Under the pieces are notes generated by a model. It ran no database searches and was not told where the DNA came from. It saw only the letters and a list, made by a program, of their open reading frames with translations. Below, one piece after another: positions 15,640-26,694 of a stretch of 64,000 bases of DNA. Location of the stretch: the NCBI RefSeq assembly GCF_964204865.1, contig NC_135261.1, positions 9,114,001 through 9,178,000 of the forward strand, given 5' to 3'. The DNA comes from Styela clava (taxonomy: Eukaryota; Chordata; Ascidiacea; Stolidobranchia; Styelidae). Position 1 is the stretch's first letter, and the number at the start of each line of letters is the position of its first letter. The position numbers and the translations under genes are program-made.

Positions 15640-16125
15640 CAGGGTTACCATATTACCGTGCTTTTTTCTAAGATTTGTGCTGATTCTCTAGCCCGCGTCT
15701 TATAGAGTAACAATGTGCTTACTTCTAAGAAAAGTGCTTATTTTGAGTTGCGTGCTTATTTTGTCTTAGAAACATGGATGACTCGTTTGTGTTTTGGGTA
15801 CAAAGCTTCCGTGGAAACGACGGGTGATGCTTATTATTATAGGAAATGCGTATTCACGGCACGCTTCGCTGTGTTATTATGGCGACGTATCAACTATCCA
15901 TCACCAAACACTGATGAAGCAAATTGTTGGTAGCGATAAATATAAATGATTTGACCGATGTTTTGACTCAGTAAAGTTCACATTATGTGTTCATGTTATT
16001 TAATAATTAATATGTTCGCACATTTGGGGGTAGATGCGTTTCTGTCGTTGTCAAGTACCCTTCCTCCCCCAAATAACTATTTGACACCCGTGCTTATTTT
16101 TGGCTCTAGGTAGATAGTAACCCTG
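15640..16125. mobile_element. hAT-type MITE with perfect 8-bp target duplication
   Basis: Ends are CAGGGTTACCATAT and AGATAGTAACCCTG. Target duplication CATATAAG is perfect at 15632-15639 and 16126-16133. Length 486 bp. The interior open frames are short and not protein-like. Confidence 0.88.
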
Positions 16126-16147
16126 CATATAAGTCAAGAGAGAATTT

Positions 16148-16345
16148 CGCGTGTCCCATCACTAATTAGATAATAACTCGCTAATTATACGACATAATTT
16201 CATCCAAAATCAATGGGCTTCTGATCCGGGATTTGATGAATGCACATGCAAATTTTGGAGCAGATTAAAACTCGCTTTCGTGAGATATCGCGTGTATCAA
16301 ACAGACAAATACCTATCAACATACTTACCGATCAAGATCGATAAG
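16148..16345 (-). mobile_element. octamer-bearing element, truncated copy, minus orientation
   Basis: Reverse complement of the element at 8496-8805. It starts at the GTGTCCCATCACTAATTA segment, so the end with CCGATATTCT is missing. The octamer tract is reduced to AAACAGACAAATACC. It ends at ACCGATCAAGATCGATAAGT. Confidence 0.7.
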
Positions 16346-16621
16346 TGTAAACAATTCAGCCAAACAATTGGCAACGTCTTAGTGGAAATTCATATAAACG
16401 ATAAAATTAAGACGTCAACTAATCCGTTGACGCACTGGATAAATAACATTAATTGTCAACTGCACGCCTACAGTTTATTTGGTCGGAAGGCGAAATAATA
16501 TTTTGACTAGAAAGAATAATGACAGAAGGATGGCCGGTTTCTAACTGTACCTAGTGCTTCTAAGACTGTTGAGACTAAAGACATTATGCAGAGAAGGGAC
16601 TTCAAGTACAGTTCTTAAATA

Positions 16622-17356
16622 GGGTTGCCAACTATGAAAAGTTTCTATTAAGGACATAGATTAACGTCATCATTTATTTTGTAACTTGCATGAAAGAACA
16701 ATATAAAACAATGCAATAAAAATTATATACAAGCTAAAAAGATTTATTAAAAAAATACTCATGTGTTTTTCATTTAATGAAAAATGCTCCAAACTGTTTA
16801 GGGGTCACAGATAAAAGAACTAGCTCGAGCAACAGTGCGTTAAATAACTTAGACTTCACACAGCTCTACAGCAAATATCGGCTTCCTAGCGAGCGTATTT
16901 ATATCTCGCCGGTTTTAGTTTTAAATAATTCGATAACATACTATGATTACACAAGCATTTACAAAAACAGCATTGTTGGGTTGTGGACGTCATAGAGACC
17001 AATTATACGTAGAATTTTCAGTTATTGAACTAGAATTTACTCAAATCTTGGAGAGTTGCTATTTTCGGAAAATTAATGTAAATATTTGAAATGTTAATAA
17101 AATTGTTATTTCTTTGGCTATTTGAGCCGAACCAAAGCGAAATTAAAAAAAATAATTAAAAGGTTGCAAATACATAAACGGAGGCGATTTTTTAAAAACG
17201 GAACAATATCAAACACAGTACTATAAGTATCGGGCAAAACGACGTTGGAAAGAATAAAGCACAATTAGCATAATATTTTCTAAATGCTAAAAAGGACAAG
17301 GACAGAAAAGCTTAATTAAAGAATTGCCATTTGAAATAAAGGACGGTTGGCAACCC
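16622..17356. mobile_element. TA-target DNA element with GGGTTGCCAAC ends
   Basis: Left end GGGTTGCCAAC, right end GTTGGCAACCC, flanked by TA on both sides (16620-16621, 17357-17358). Length 735 bp. The right unit of the duplication has the unfilled sequence CAGTTCTAAAGCGGCAGGCAACC near 24500. No transposase frame was found. Confidence 0.75.
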
Positions 17357-17442
17357 TAGTTTTGAAGCGACGGGCAACTTGAGCGGTCTTATGACACAAT
17401 CGGAAATTATCCTGGAGTATGCGTTTTTATTTTACGTTAGGA

Positions 17443-18419
17443 CAGGGGTTCCCAACCTTTTTACCTTAATTTCCCACTTACGATCAATGCTGAGTCATTA
17501 TTTCCCATTACATAGTGACTCACTTAACAAGAATATTTTTTTTTGTAAAAAGGGTAAGACTTTCTGTAATAAAGGCTTTGCAATTGGTGCAGAAGTTAAA
17601 ACCCTGCGAGAACATTCATTGCGCCATCTAGCATCTCATCAATTTTTTTTGATATGATGAACTGGATGTTTGAACCTATTTTTGAAAAAGCGCATTGTTA
17701 TTGGACCAATGACATGGACATGACCAATGACAATGACATGGACATGACCAATGATTGAACAAAGAGACCTGTTCGTCTTCGACGCCGCAGAATATCAGCA
17801 CACTCCGCTAGACCTAATTTCATTAATGTCTTACCAATGTGTGGGACCCTTTAGTCCTTGTTATTCGCCGGACGACTGCACAAGACGCAGTCACTTTTAA
17901 ACTTATTTGAAATTGCTGTCGAATCTCATCTTGCTTTCATTTTACGATTTTTTTAGCAAACTGGTACGCAAATGGATATTTGAAATATGTTGCTTCATTT
18001 GATGGGTCTCCATAGGACCATTGGACATCTTAGGGCAAACAACGCATTGCAGAAGTTGCTCAAAATTTCTCTTTACAAACATCAGACATAGCCGAGATAA
18101 CTATGCTCGTATTTCTTTTTACGTTAGTCCTAATTACCTTTATTAAAAGTTGATCAGAATGAGGGAGCGGGCCAGAAATTTGTTCATCAGAGCTTATGTC
18201 TACCCAATACCTCGGAGACATTTGAAAACAGAGTTGATTGAATGGGAATTAATTGAATGGGAATCTTTTTTCGCCTCATGGCTTATATTGTGAGTTTCAT
18301 TGTGTAATATATAATAATTGTGTTATTGTGCGTATATTTTTAGAGGGGCATTCCATTTCCCACCAGCAACTCCCAAATTTCCCACTGGTGGGAAATTTAC
18401 CACCGGTTGGGAACCACTG
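17443..18419. mobile_element. hAT-type element with CAGNGGTTCCCAACC ends
   Basis: Left end CAGGGGTTCCCAACC; right end GGTTGGGAACCACTG. Target duplications CGTTAGGA (17435-17442) and CGATAGGA (18420-18427) differ at one base. The right unit retains the empty site CGTTACGACAATAG near 24585-24600. Length 977 bp. The open frame of 92 codons inside ends in a TE-derived stretch and is not called a gene. Confidence 0.85.
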
Positions 18420-18529
18420 CGATAGGACAATAGATGGGAAATTCCAAGGAATTAAAATTTTCATTGTCAATAATATTGTTTTGATGTTTGGGCATTTTTA
18501 TCGCAGAAACATAATTGATGCCACCGATA

Positions 18530-19322
18530 GTGAGTACCATAACGTCACGCTAATAACCGAATTGCGGTAAGTCATTTTTAGCAGTTTTGAAAAAAACGTA
18601 AAAAACTTCCTAATGATATTGTTATGCCATTGAGAGTCAATAATTTGCCATGGTTCAATTTTTTGATCGTAGCCGGATGTAAGTTAATTTGTATGACGCA
18701 GTTAAATGACGTCATATAAGCGCACTGTGACGCACCAGTTCTGAAAACTAAACATTCCAAAAACGAATGTAATTCTCAGTATCTACAATGTCTAATCCCC
18801 AAAATAGCTAATCAGTTTCAATTACATTATTTTTTATGTTTAAAAATATATATTTCATCGATATAACACGTTCTGCACATCCACCGGAATAAGACTAAGA
18901 TTAAATATAAAGAATAAAACAGCAATGCATCCAATATAAAAGCCAACCAAGGTGAATTGGACTCGGACAGTGAATATCACAAGTGCACGTCTCCCTATAC
19001 TGTAGTATAAATTCAAATTTATCCGCGCTAAGCTAGAATCCGAGATGCAAAAACTCGAAAATACTTCGCCGAGGTTATTTTGCCTCTGTGACGTCACAAT
19101 AGTCCTACAGTAACACTGATAATTTCTTATGACGAAACTTTGCACAAATGTGCATGTGATACTAAATCTCCATTTTTATGCGTTTCGGAATTCTTAAAAT
19201 AAAATCTGAGTTAACAGACAGGTGCGCAGCATTACAAAAATACCTATTTTATAAAAAACTCAAAATCGCCAAAAATGACTTACGCAATTCGGTTATTAGC
19301 GTGACGATAATATGGTACTCAC
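18530..19322. mobile_element. TA-target element with long inverted ends and internal antisense frame
   Basis: The left end GTGAGTACCATA continues into CGTCACGCTAATAACCGAAT; the right end is its near-perfect complement, ATTCGGTTATTAGCGTGACG and then TATGGTACTCAC. TA flanks both sides (18528-18529, 19323-19324), as in Tc1/mariner-type insertions. Inverted similarity reaches about 55 bp. A second copy lies at 42036-42823. On the minus strand (18855-19145) is a 96-codon open frame, also open in the second copy (see findings). Confidence 0.85.
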
Positions 19323-19424
19323 TAAAATATTATTTTACTGCGTCTTACCATCCCTATTTGTGTTTTAATGTACCTTGCATTATTTTTTTCGATGAACAGA
19401 TGCGTGTTGAAATAAGTTATAGCC

Positions 19425-20141
19425 TAGTTTGACCATATTTCCAAACCCTAAAAGGAGGACACATTGTTTGGTAGAACCGTAAATATAGAACCGCATTTCA
19501 TCTGTGTATGAGATATACATTATAATATATCTACTAAATTCCCTAGAATTAAATATAAAAGTGACAATAGACGAAATGACGACAATGAAATAACGCATTT
19601 TTGTTGTATTAAAAAAATATGCAGGACAATCGATTTATTTTCTCTTAGACCATGAGTATTTGGCAGTTCCTTTAATCGTCGTCAACATTGCTGGGTTATT
19701 TTTTTAATATCGTAAATCTGGGTATATTGTCGTAATTTTCTGTCCAAATCCAAATGTTCATGAATTGCGATATACGAGGTGAAATGGCGTAAAACCTAAT
19801 TGTGAAACAAAACGATTTTACGTAGTAAACGAGTAAGCATAAGAAGTGTGCATTTAATTAGAGTAAACCCGTCTGCATGCTATCACCAGAGTCATTCTCT
19901 GCTATCACATCGCAATGCATTGCTTGTCATGTGTATTATGATAATTACAAGTCTCTACTGATTTTGGAATTTTCTTAACATATCAAAAACTTTCGATAAT
20001 ATAGGAGAATTTTAAATATTTAATCCCGTGAAAAAAGGAGGACATTTTGACATTTTAGACTTAGAGCGTCCTCGGAGGACACAAATTTTTTAACGAAAAA
20101 GGAGGACACATCCTCCAAAAGGAGGACGTATGGTCACCCTA
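19425..20141. mobile_element. hAT-type element with TAG(G/T)(G/T)TGACCATA ends
   Basis: Left end TAGTTTGACCATA, right end TATGGTCACCCTA, inverted. Target duplication TTATAGCC is perfect (19417-19424 and 20142-20149). The interior near the right end carries repeated AAGGAGGACA words. The right unit of the duplication holds the empty site TTATAGCCTAGGG near 24795. Length 717 bp; it sits about 120 bp upstream of the receptor-like gene. Confidence 0.88.
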
Positions 20142-20266
20142 TTATAGCCTAACTAGAGTTGTTAACAAGCGCCAACAAGAAATTAGGACTTTGTATTCTA
20201 CTGAGCAAGACTGACTATTTACAAGGAATGTAACTCGTGCATTGTTATGATCAAAAGTTCAGAAGC

Positions 20267-21148
20267 ATGAATTGTTCGAGCAAAGCAAATGAGACATATG
20301 GTGAAATTCGGGAAACAAATAAGTGGTTTTATGCTACTATTGCCATCCATGTTATGCTTGTGTACATTACTATGACGCAAATCTACATATTCATCAGCAA
20401 GAAACAGTACACACTAGACATTGGGAGGATTAGCGACGTGCTAATGGTTGATAATCTCCCGTTTTTCATGAACATCTCTCTGATTATGTCAGGCGTGATG
20501 GGGATCTCCCTACTTTCGGTGAAGCTTTCGTTTAACATGGCGTTGTGTAATCCGTATTCTACTGTAGCTGTCATATTATATGGGGCGTTTCTATTGGCGG
20601 CCTATATGACGCTGTGGCTTCGTCAAACTATGTTTCATACTGAACCGACATTGAAGCATCTTTCTACAAAGGGTCAAAGAATTTTCAGCTATTTTCAAGG
20701 ATGTTTTATCCCATTGACTGCATTTATTTTTGGATTTATCGCGGTAGTTGTTTCATTTCCAAATCGAGAAGGTACGAGGAAATGGATTTTGGCTTCACTT
20801 TTATTTCTTCAAATTGAAACACAATTCGCACTTCTTGCATTGTTTTTGATACCAATGATAAAACATATCAGGAATTCTGGAGATTTGCTTCAACACCGTG
20901 ATACTCCAACAGTTCTTATTCAAGTGATGAAAAGATCAATTGTAGTAACTGTAATAGGAATATGTGCGGATGCAATTGCATTTGGAGTTTCCTATGTAAC
21001 GAAAAACAACAGTGTCTTCAACCTGAATGTTTTACTAAACTCAGTTGCTTTATTATTCTGTTTTTCCAATTGGGAAGAGCGATTGCTTCCATGTATCGCG
21101 CTATATACTAATAAACACAGTACAGCCGATGAGAGTGAAACCAGCTAA
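20267..21148 (+). CDS. intronless seven-helix receptor-like protein, copy A
   Basis: 293 residues in one exon; ATG 20267 is chosen because an in-frame TAA lies just upstream (20231) and the same ATG is present in copy B. The short N-terminus has NCSS and NETY sequons. Seven hydrophobic segments follow, at about residues 22-42 (TIAIHVMLVYITM), 64-86 (ISLIMSGVMGISLL), 96-116 (VILYGAFLLAAYM), 140-158 (IPLTAFIFGFIAVVV), 173-196 (LASLLFLQIETQFALLALFL), 225-243 (VVTVIGICADAIAFG) and 252-270 (VLLNSVALLFCF). Rhodopsin-type DRY and NPxxY motifs were not seen, and I do not recognise the family. Topology with N-terminus outside is inferred. A GPCR or chemoreceptor of a lineage-specific family is a reasonable guess. 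Copy B (24914-25795) is about 85-90% identical by eye. Confidence 0.85.
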   Translation: MNCSSKANETYGEIRETNKWFYATIAIHVMLVYITMTQIYIFISKKQYTLDIGRISDVLMVDNLPFFMNISLIMSGVMGISLLSVKLSFNMALCNPYSTVAVILYGAFLLAAYMTLWLRQTMFHTEPTLKHLSTKGQRIFSYFQGCFIPLTAFIFGFIAVVVSFPNREGTRKWILASLLFLQIETQFALLALFLIPMIKHIRNSGDLLQHRDTPTVLIQVMKRSIVVTVIGICADAIAFGVSYVTKNNSVFNLNVLLNSVALLFCFSNWEERLLPCIALYTNKHSTADESETS

Positions 21149-21290
21149 TATCACAATCCAAGTCTATCGCAGCTCTTTATTATCGTGCTTTAGTGGAACT
21201 GAAAGATAGTGAACTATGTCTACTTCTAGAAGCTTTATTCCATTAGATTTACTAATTTGTTTATTGTGCATGTAGGCTAAGTTTTTATTG

Positions 21291-21296
21291 AATAAA
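21291..21296 (+). terminator. poly(A) signal AATAAA, receptor-like copy A
   Basis: Canonical AATAAA 143 bases after the stop codon. The equivalent position after copy B has lost the hexamer. Confidence 0.5.
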
Positions 21297-21537
21297 AACA
21301 TAGCAACTTACTCTTTCGTTCTTCCTATTGCCACTTTAGCTTTTTATTTATGGACCAAATAGAGTGAATCACCCCATAAAGCAACATTTCATATTATTCC
21401 AATAACATATAAAACTGGTGTTTTTAAGTTTTAAGTAAAATGCAAGTCATAGGGACTTACTTATACACAAAGAAAATATAGTAATTTCATACAGCGACCA
21501 GTGACCAGCCAAGAGCACAAAAACATCAGGTTTTATA

Positions 21538-21705
21538 CACTCCCGTAGTAAGTGTACCTGATTAGGGTTAGGCCATAATTTTATTCCGATTTTCCTTATT
21601 TTAGTTCTATTACGAGTTCGGTGACTGTCTGTGTTAGCCAAGTGAATATATTCCCTGCTCATAGGCTTTCGTCCCTTTACACAACACATACTTCTGGAGC
21701 GCCCA
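21538..21705. mobile_element. MITE of the TACTCCCG family
   Basis: Left end CACTCCCGTAGTAAGTGTACC, right end ACATACTTCTGGAGCG; interior GGTTAGGGTTAGGCCATAAT and TTCTATTACGAGTTCGGTGA match the copy at 24120-24345. Confidence 0.65.
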
Positions 21706-22839
21706 TCCCACTATTCTGCTTACACAAGTACGTGGGAAGAAGTAGAAAAATACAACATTGGACCATTGCAGTTTTCAAACTTCAAGAGCGTAATTACTCT
21801 CAAAAATTTAGACTGTTCATTGAGCGAAAATTTACTTTATTTTTTCTACTACATATGAATTTTATCATGGTTATTCAACGCTAGATAGAAATAATTTAAC
21901 ATTGACATAATAATTGTATGTTTATATTCTAATCAAATATGAAAGATTGATAGTTTTAATAAAATTATGTATATCAGAGCATCCAGTTTGGAAAGCCGAA
22001 TTAGCATTTCGGCCCTGGTGTCCATTGTTTACACAAGAATTACAAATACGACTCATTAGATACGCACTACCCATGCAAGCGATGTATCAGTAAATTTTAG
22101 ATAGTATGTAGCCTGAAGCCCTGTATCCTGAATAAAAGTTAGAAACTTGCTATGAGATTATATAAATATGTTTTTACTCTGTTTTACTTGCACAACATTT
22201 GTTTTGAAGTAAGACAGACTAATAAATGCAAATGTTTCAACCATGGAATCGGATATAAAAATTGTCTTTTTAAGTTTTTTTTCAAAAAAAGGGATAACAT
22301 GAAAAAAAATAAACAATGAACAATTGTCATATATCTCAACTCGCAACTGTATATTAGGCCATTGAATGGCATGCTATTAGCCCTAGTTGGTGAAAAGCGG
22401 GAAATTTTCTCTTCAATTTAAAATTTGTGGGTGACGTATTTTTATCCAATCTAGAAGTGCCACATCAGTCCACCGGGCTACTGTTTATAAATAGCCTGCG
22501 GCATCTTTTAACTATGACTGGGAACATCCCATTTTCAGACCTGATATCTCATATTCTAAGCTTTTTTAAAGATTTTGCTCGCTATCCCGAATTTTTCATT
22601 TTTAATTTGTATGTATTCAAAATAAACTAACCGTCTAAATCCCGAGAGAATAAAAACGTTGGCATTGGTCAACTATTCCCGAAGGTACCTAACTGAAGCT
22701 ACCGCTCCACTCTCGGTGCTTTCAAGTAAATGCCTTACTGGTAACTGACTAGAAATTGATACTACCTGCATGAAATTTTGCCTTTTCCCAAATTCGAAAC
22801 GAGAGGAGATTTTTCTTTGTATATAATTATATAGAATTT

Positions 22840-23165
22840 CAATATTTATTCAGGGGAAGAAGAAAGCCGATAAGACGACTTAATCTTACGGCGAACCACG
22901 GTCTCTCGTCCGGTTACCAGTCCACGTCGGGTATGGGGTCATTTACCCCAATATACTGTTTCAGATGCATGGACTTGATGTGAAAAAACGGTAACCGGCC
23001 AGCGGTTACGTGAACCACCCTGTGGCGGCGAGTCTAGCAATCTTCTCGCACGTTATTAATCCGCCACGGTAATCGGACCAGCGAACCCACGGAATGTAAT
23101 CAGAGGTGCGACGGAGAACGTATTCAAAACGCTTTGCACGATGCGCTACATCTACGAGGCTATAT
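22840..23165 (-). mobile_element. tRNA-derived SINE, near full length
   Basis: Read on the minus strand it has the tRNA-like head at the high-coordinate end, then the conserved body (GTGGTTCACGTAACCGC, TCAAGTCCATGCATCTGAAA) and a tail near 22840. The family is best preserved at 61188-61490. It sits between the two duplication units. Confidence 0.75.
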
Positions 23166-24119
23166 AACTTAAACAGCAGCGCCCGACTGGGAAAACAATA
23201 TATTTATCGTGGAAAAACTATATTCAATTTTATTAACACGAAAGTGGAATGAAAAGAGTATATTATCTTACATAGTTTGATTTGTCGCTAGATAGGACTT
23301 GGGCCTGCTTAGTTTGTTTGGCAAAAGATTTGAATTTTCAAATTCCATATGAAAATCACGGTAGCACATTCCATATTTTAGGGTTGGCTGCCGCTTAGAA
23401 TAGAAGGTGGTTGTTGCCCACGTACCACGCAAAAGAAACTAAATGCCAAAATCTTATATTTATTGTAAACATATACAGTGGGGCGTAGTTCTTTTAATTA
23501 ATTATTTTCTGCTACCGAACAAACATTAGTTGTTGGCGAAAGTGACTAATATCCATGATGTTTATACTAAATTCTTTGCTTCTTTTGAAATCAAAATTGT
23601 TATCAATACGGAAATTTTCCTAATTTATGGTTTTCGTATTACAGTGAATTTCAAGTCGCAAGGAAATTTTACACTTCGATTAGGTCATTGTAGAAGAAGT
23701 CGTTTGCTATTGTTGTTGGGACATGAAATTTCGATTCGTTTCAGACCAATTGTTTCTAAATGCTCGTAGTTAGAAAGTGTTGTGTCTGCTAAACTTGGGG
23801 TAGTGGCCTATTGCGGGTTCTCGTGACTTGGGCGCTCCCTCCACGTTCGCTCTGAAATTAATACAGTTATGTTTTCTGCAACACCAAACTTGCGCCCCAA
23901 AAGATACATAAATAAATTAAACTGCGTGGCTATCTGCCTCTGGAAAGGTCCAATACATTTTACGTGTTAAGTGCCTGTCGGTAGTTTACTGTAATAGACA
24001 CTGTGGTGTGTGACGCAAGATGAGCTACCGCAATCGAAATGGGATATTACATATAAACACAAAGTGATACCAAAACCCATAAGTGCAGTTGGAACTGTAT
24101 TAAGCAATATTATGAAAGT

Positions 24120-24345
24120 TCGGGTACTGCCGTAGTGTGTGTATCAGGTTAGGGTTAGGCCATAATTTTATTCCGATTTGTCTTATTTTAGTTCTATTAC
24201 GAGTTCGAGAACTGTCTGTGTTATTCAAGTGAATATAACCTCAGCCCAAAGATTTCAACCCTTTTACACAACTTGATGCAAAGTAGGCGAACGAAATTAG
24301 TTAGGTCTACCTCCATATTAGTACACACACTTCTGTAGTGCCAAA
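24120..24345. mobile_element. MITE of the TACTCCCG family
   Basis: Left end GGTACTGCCGTAGTGTGTGTA; right end ACACACACTTCTGTAGTGCC, inverted. The interior includes GGTTAGGGTTAGGCCATAAT. It interrupts the block that is continuous in the left unit near 15290. Confidence 0.75.
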
Positions 24346-24913
24346 ATTTGCATATCTTGCATCCTTCTAATTACCGAACGAAACGTAATAATGGCCATAA
24401 AACAATGTAAACGGAACGTTGCCAAAACCGCGAATACAAGCTTAAGCGAGAATAACAACCATACCCAAGAGTGCAGGCATTTTGCAGAGAAGGGACTTCA
24501 ACTACAGTTCTAAAGCGGCAGGCAACCTTGAGCGATTTTATGACACAATCTGAAATTAACGTTGAGTATGCGTTTTTATTTTTCGTTACGACAATAGATG
24601 GGAAAATTCGAGAACTAAATTTTTCATTGTCAATAATATTGTTTTGATGTTTGAGCATTTTTATCGCAGAAATAATATTGATGCCACAGATAGTGAAAAT
24701 CATATTGTACTGCGTCTTTCCACCCCCATATGTGGTATAATTTACCTTGTATTGTTTTTCTCGATGAACAGGTGCGTGTCGCCATATATAAGTTATAGCC
24801 TAGGGTTGTTAACAAGCGCCAACAAGAAATTGGGACTTTGTATTCTACTGAGCAAGACTGACTATTTACCAGGAATATAACTCGTGCATTGTTATGGTCA
24901 AATGTTCAGAGGC

Positions 24914-25795
24914 ATGAATTGTTCGAGCAAAGCAAATGAAACATACGGTGAAATTCGGGAAACAAATAAGTGGTTGTATGCTACTATTGCCATCCATGTT
25001 ATGCTTGTGTACATTACTATGACGCAAATCTGCATATTCATCGGCAAGAAACAGTACAAACTAGACATTGGAAGGATTAGCGACGTGCTAAGGGTTGATA
25101 ATCTCCCGTTTTTCATGAACATCTCTTTGATTCTGTCAGGCGTGATGGGGATCTCCTTACTTTCGGTGAAGCTTTCGTTTATCATGGCGTCGTGTGAAAC
25201 GAATTCTACTGTAGTTGTCATATTATATGGGGCGTTTCTATTGGCGGCCTATATGACGCTGTGGCTTCGTCAAACTATGTTTCATACTGAACCGACATTG
25301 AAGCATCTTTCCACAAAGGGTCAAAGAATTTTCAGCTATTTTCAAGGATGTTTTATCCCATTGACTGCATTTATTTTTGGAGTTATCGCGGCAGTTGATT
25401 CATTCAGAAAAGGAGGAGATATTAATAAATGGATATTGGCTTCACTTTTATTTCTTCAAATTGAAACACAATTTGCACTTCTTGGGCTATTTTTAGTTCC
25501 AATGATGAAACATAGGAGGAATTCTAGAGATTTGCTTCAGCGCCGTGATGCCCCAAAAGTGCTAATTCAAGTAATGAAAAGATCAATTGCAGTAACTGTA
25601 ATAGGAATATGTGCGGATGCAACTGCACTTGGAGTTTCATATGTAACGAAAAATACCAGTTTCTACAGCCTGAATATTCTGCTAAATTCAGTTGCTTTAT
25701 TATTTTGTTTTTCCAATTGGGAAGAGCGATTGCTTCCATGTATTACCCTAATTACTAATAGACACAGTTCAGCCGATGAGAGTGAGACCAGCTAA
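24914..25795 (+). CDS. intronless seven-helix receptor-like protein, copy B
   Basis: 293 residues, same length and same seven hydrophobic segments as copy A. ATG 24914 is the start shared with copy A; an additional in-frame ATG at 24902 exists only here. The segment from the third helix through the fourth (AAYMTLWLRQTMFHTEPTLK and beyond) is identical to copy A. Differences cluster after helix 2 (ASCETNSTV versus ALCNPYSTV), after helix 4 (DSFRKGGDINKW versus VSFPNREGTRKW), in the loop before helix 6, and after helix 6 (TKNTSFYS versus TKNNSVFN). The 5' leader from about 24800 is also shared. Family unknown; receptor-like by topology only. Confidence 0.85.
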   Translation: MNCSSKANETYGEIRETNKWLYATIAIHVMLVYITMTQICIFIGKKQYKLDIGRISDVLRVDNLPFFMNISLILSGVMGISLLSVKLSFIMASCETNSTVVVILYGAFLLAAYMTLWLRQTMFHTEPTLKHLSTKGQRIFSYFQGCFIPLTAFIFGVIAAVDSFRKGGDINKWILASLLFLQIETQFALLGLFLVPMMKHRRNSRDLLQRRDAPKVLIQVMKRSIAVTVIGICADATALGVSYVTKNTSFYSLNILLNSVALLFCFSNWEERLLPCITLITNRHSSADESETS

Positions 25796-26588
25796 TATTA
25801 CAATCCAAGTCTATCGTAGATATTTAGTCTCATGCTACTTGCTTTATTTCAATTTATTTTATTATACATGTTGGCTATGTTTTTTCTATATGAATATTTA
25901 TAACTTACAATTTCGTTTCTCCTATTTCCACAGTAGTTTTTTTTTTTATGTATGGACTTATAAAAGCCTGCCCTAGAGCGACCGAATGGAGTGAAACACC
26001 CCATAAGGCAACATTTCATATTATTCCCATCATGTAAAACTGGAGTTTCCAAGTTTTAAGTAAAATGCAAGGCACAAGGACTTACTTTTACACAAAGAAA
26101 ATAAAGTAATTTCATACAGCGACCAGTGAAGAGCAAAGAGCACAAAACATCAGGTGTTATACGTCCCATTACTCTTTTTATGTTCAGTCATCAATTCATA
26201 ATGTATGCCATTTTCAAGTGACGCAGAACATTTTGTGTCCTGTGGCAGAACTATATGTATATTCGAGAATGAACTAGAAATATTCACTATTGGACCACTG
26301 CAGTTTTCAAACTTGCACAGAGCGTGATACTTTCGAAAATTTAGACCGTTTATTTAGCGAGATTTTACTTCATTTTTTATAATATATGTTATTAATTTTA
26401 GCATGGTTATTCTACGCGAAAAAGAAATAATTCAACGTTTCATAATATTAACATGTAGATATATTTGATCAAATATGCAAGACTGATTCTTCTAATTAAA
26501 TTGTGTACAACAGAGCATCAAGTTTGGAATGCCGGAGTAGTATTTCGATCCTGTCTGAAGACCTTTCCACGTCGTTAAAATTATTTCG

Positions 26589-26694
26589 GTACTCCTGAAG
26601 TATGCGCACCAAGATGTCGCATAACCTGAACCCTAACCAGGTACACAACCTGAGTTCAGGTTGTGCGTCATCTTGGTGCACATACTTCAAGAGG
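26589..26694. mobile_element. short palindromic MITE of the TACTCCCG family
   Basis: About 105 bases that fold on themselves: TACTCCTGAAGTATGCGCAC at the left, GTGCACATACTTCAAGAG at the right. The centre has ACCCTAACCAGGTACACAAC. The interior of the longer copies is deleted. Confidence 0.75.

Larger units (their letters stand above)
12731..22640. repeat. segmental duplication, left unit (A), inflated by transposons
   Basis: Blocks of this interval match the right unit (23285-27180) in the same order: 12731-13560 with 23285-24065, 15225-15390 with 24085-24460, 16575-16620 with 24475-24510, 17360-17440 with 24520-24600, 18420-18529 with 24600-24692, 19323-19424 with 24700-24800, 20150-21150 with 24800-25797, and 21190-22640 with 25810-27180. 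The intervening pieces of the left unit are mostly transposons. The paralogous pair is therefore a tandem duplication whose left copy grew from about 4 kb to about 10 kb. Confidence 0.85.

Noticed and set aside
18855-19145. 96-codon minus-strand frame called as a host gene
   Set aside because: It is inside a repeated mobile element with a second copy at 42.5 kb, so it is reported as part of that element.
24173-24260. Telomere repeat tract
   Set aside because: The GGGTTAGG words occur once per MITE copy and are part of that element.
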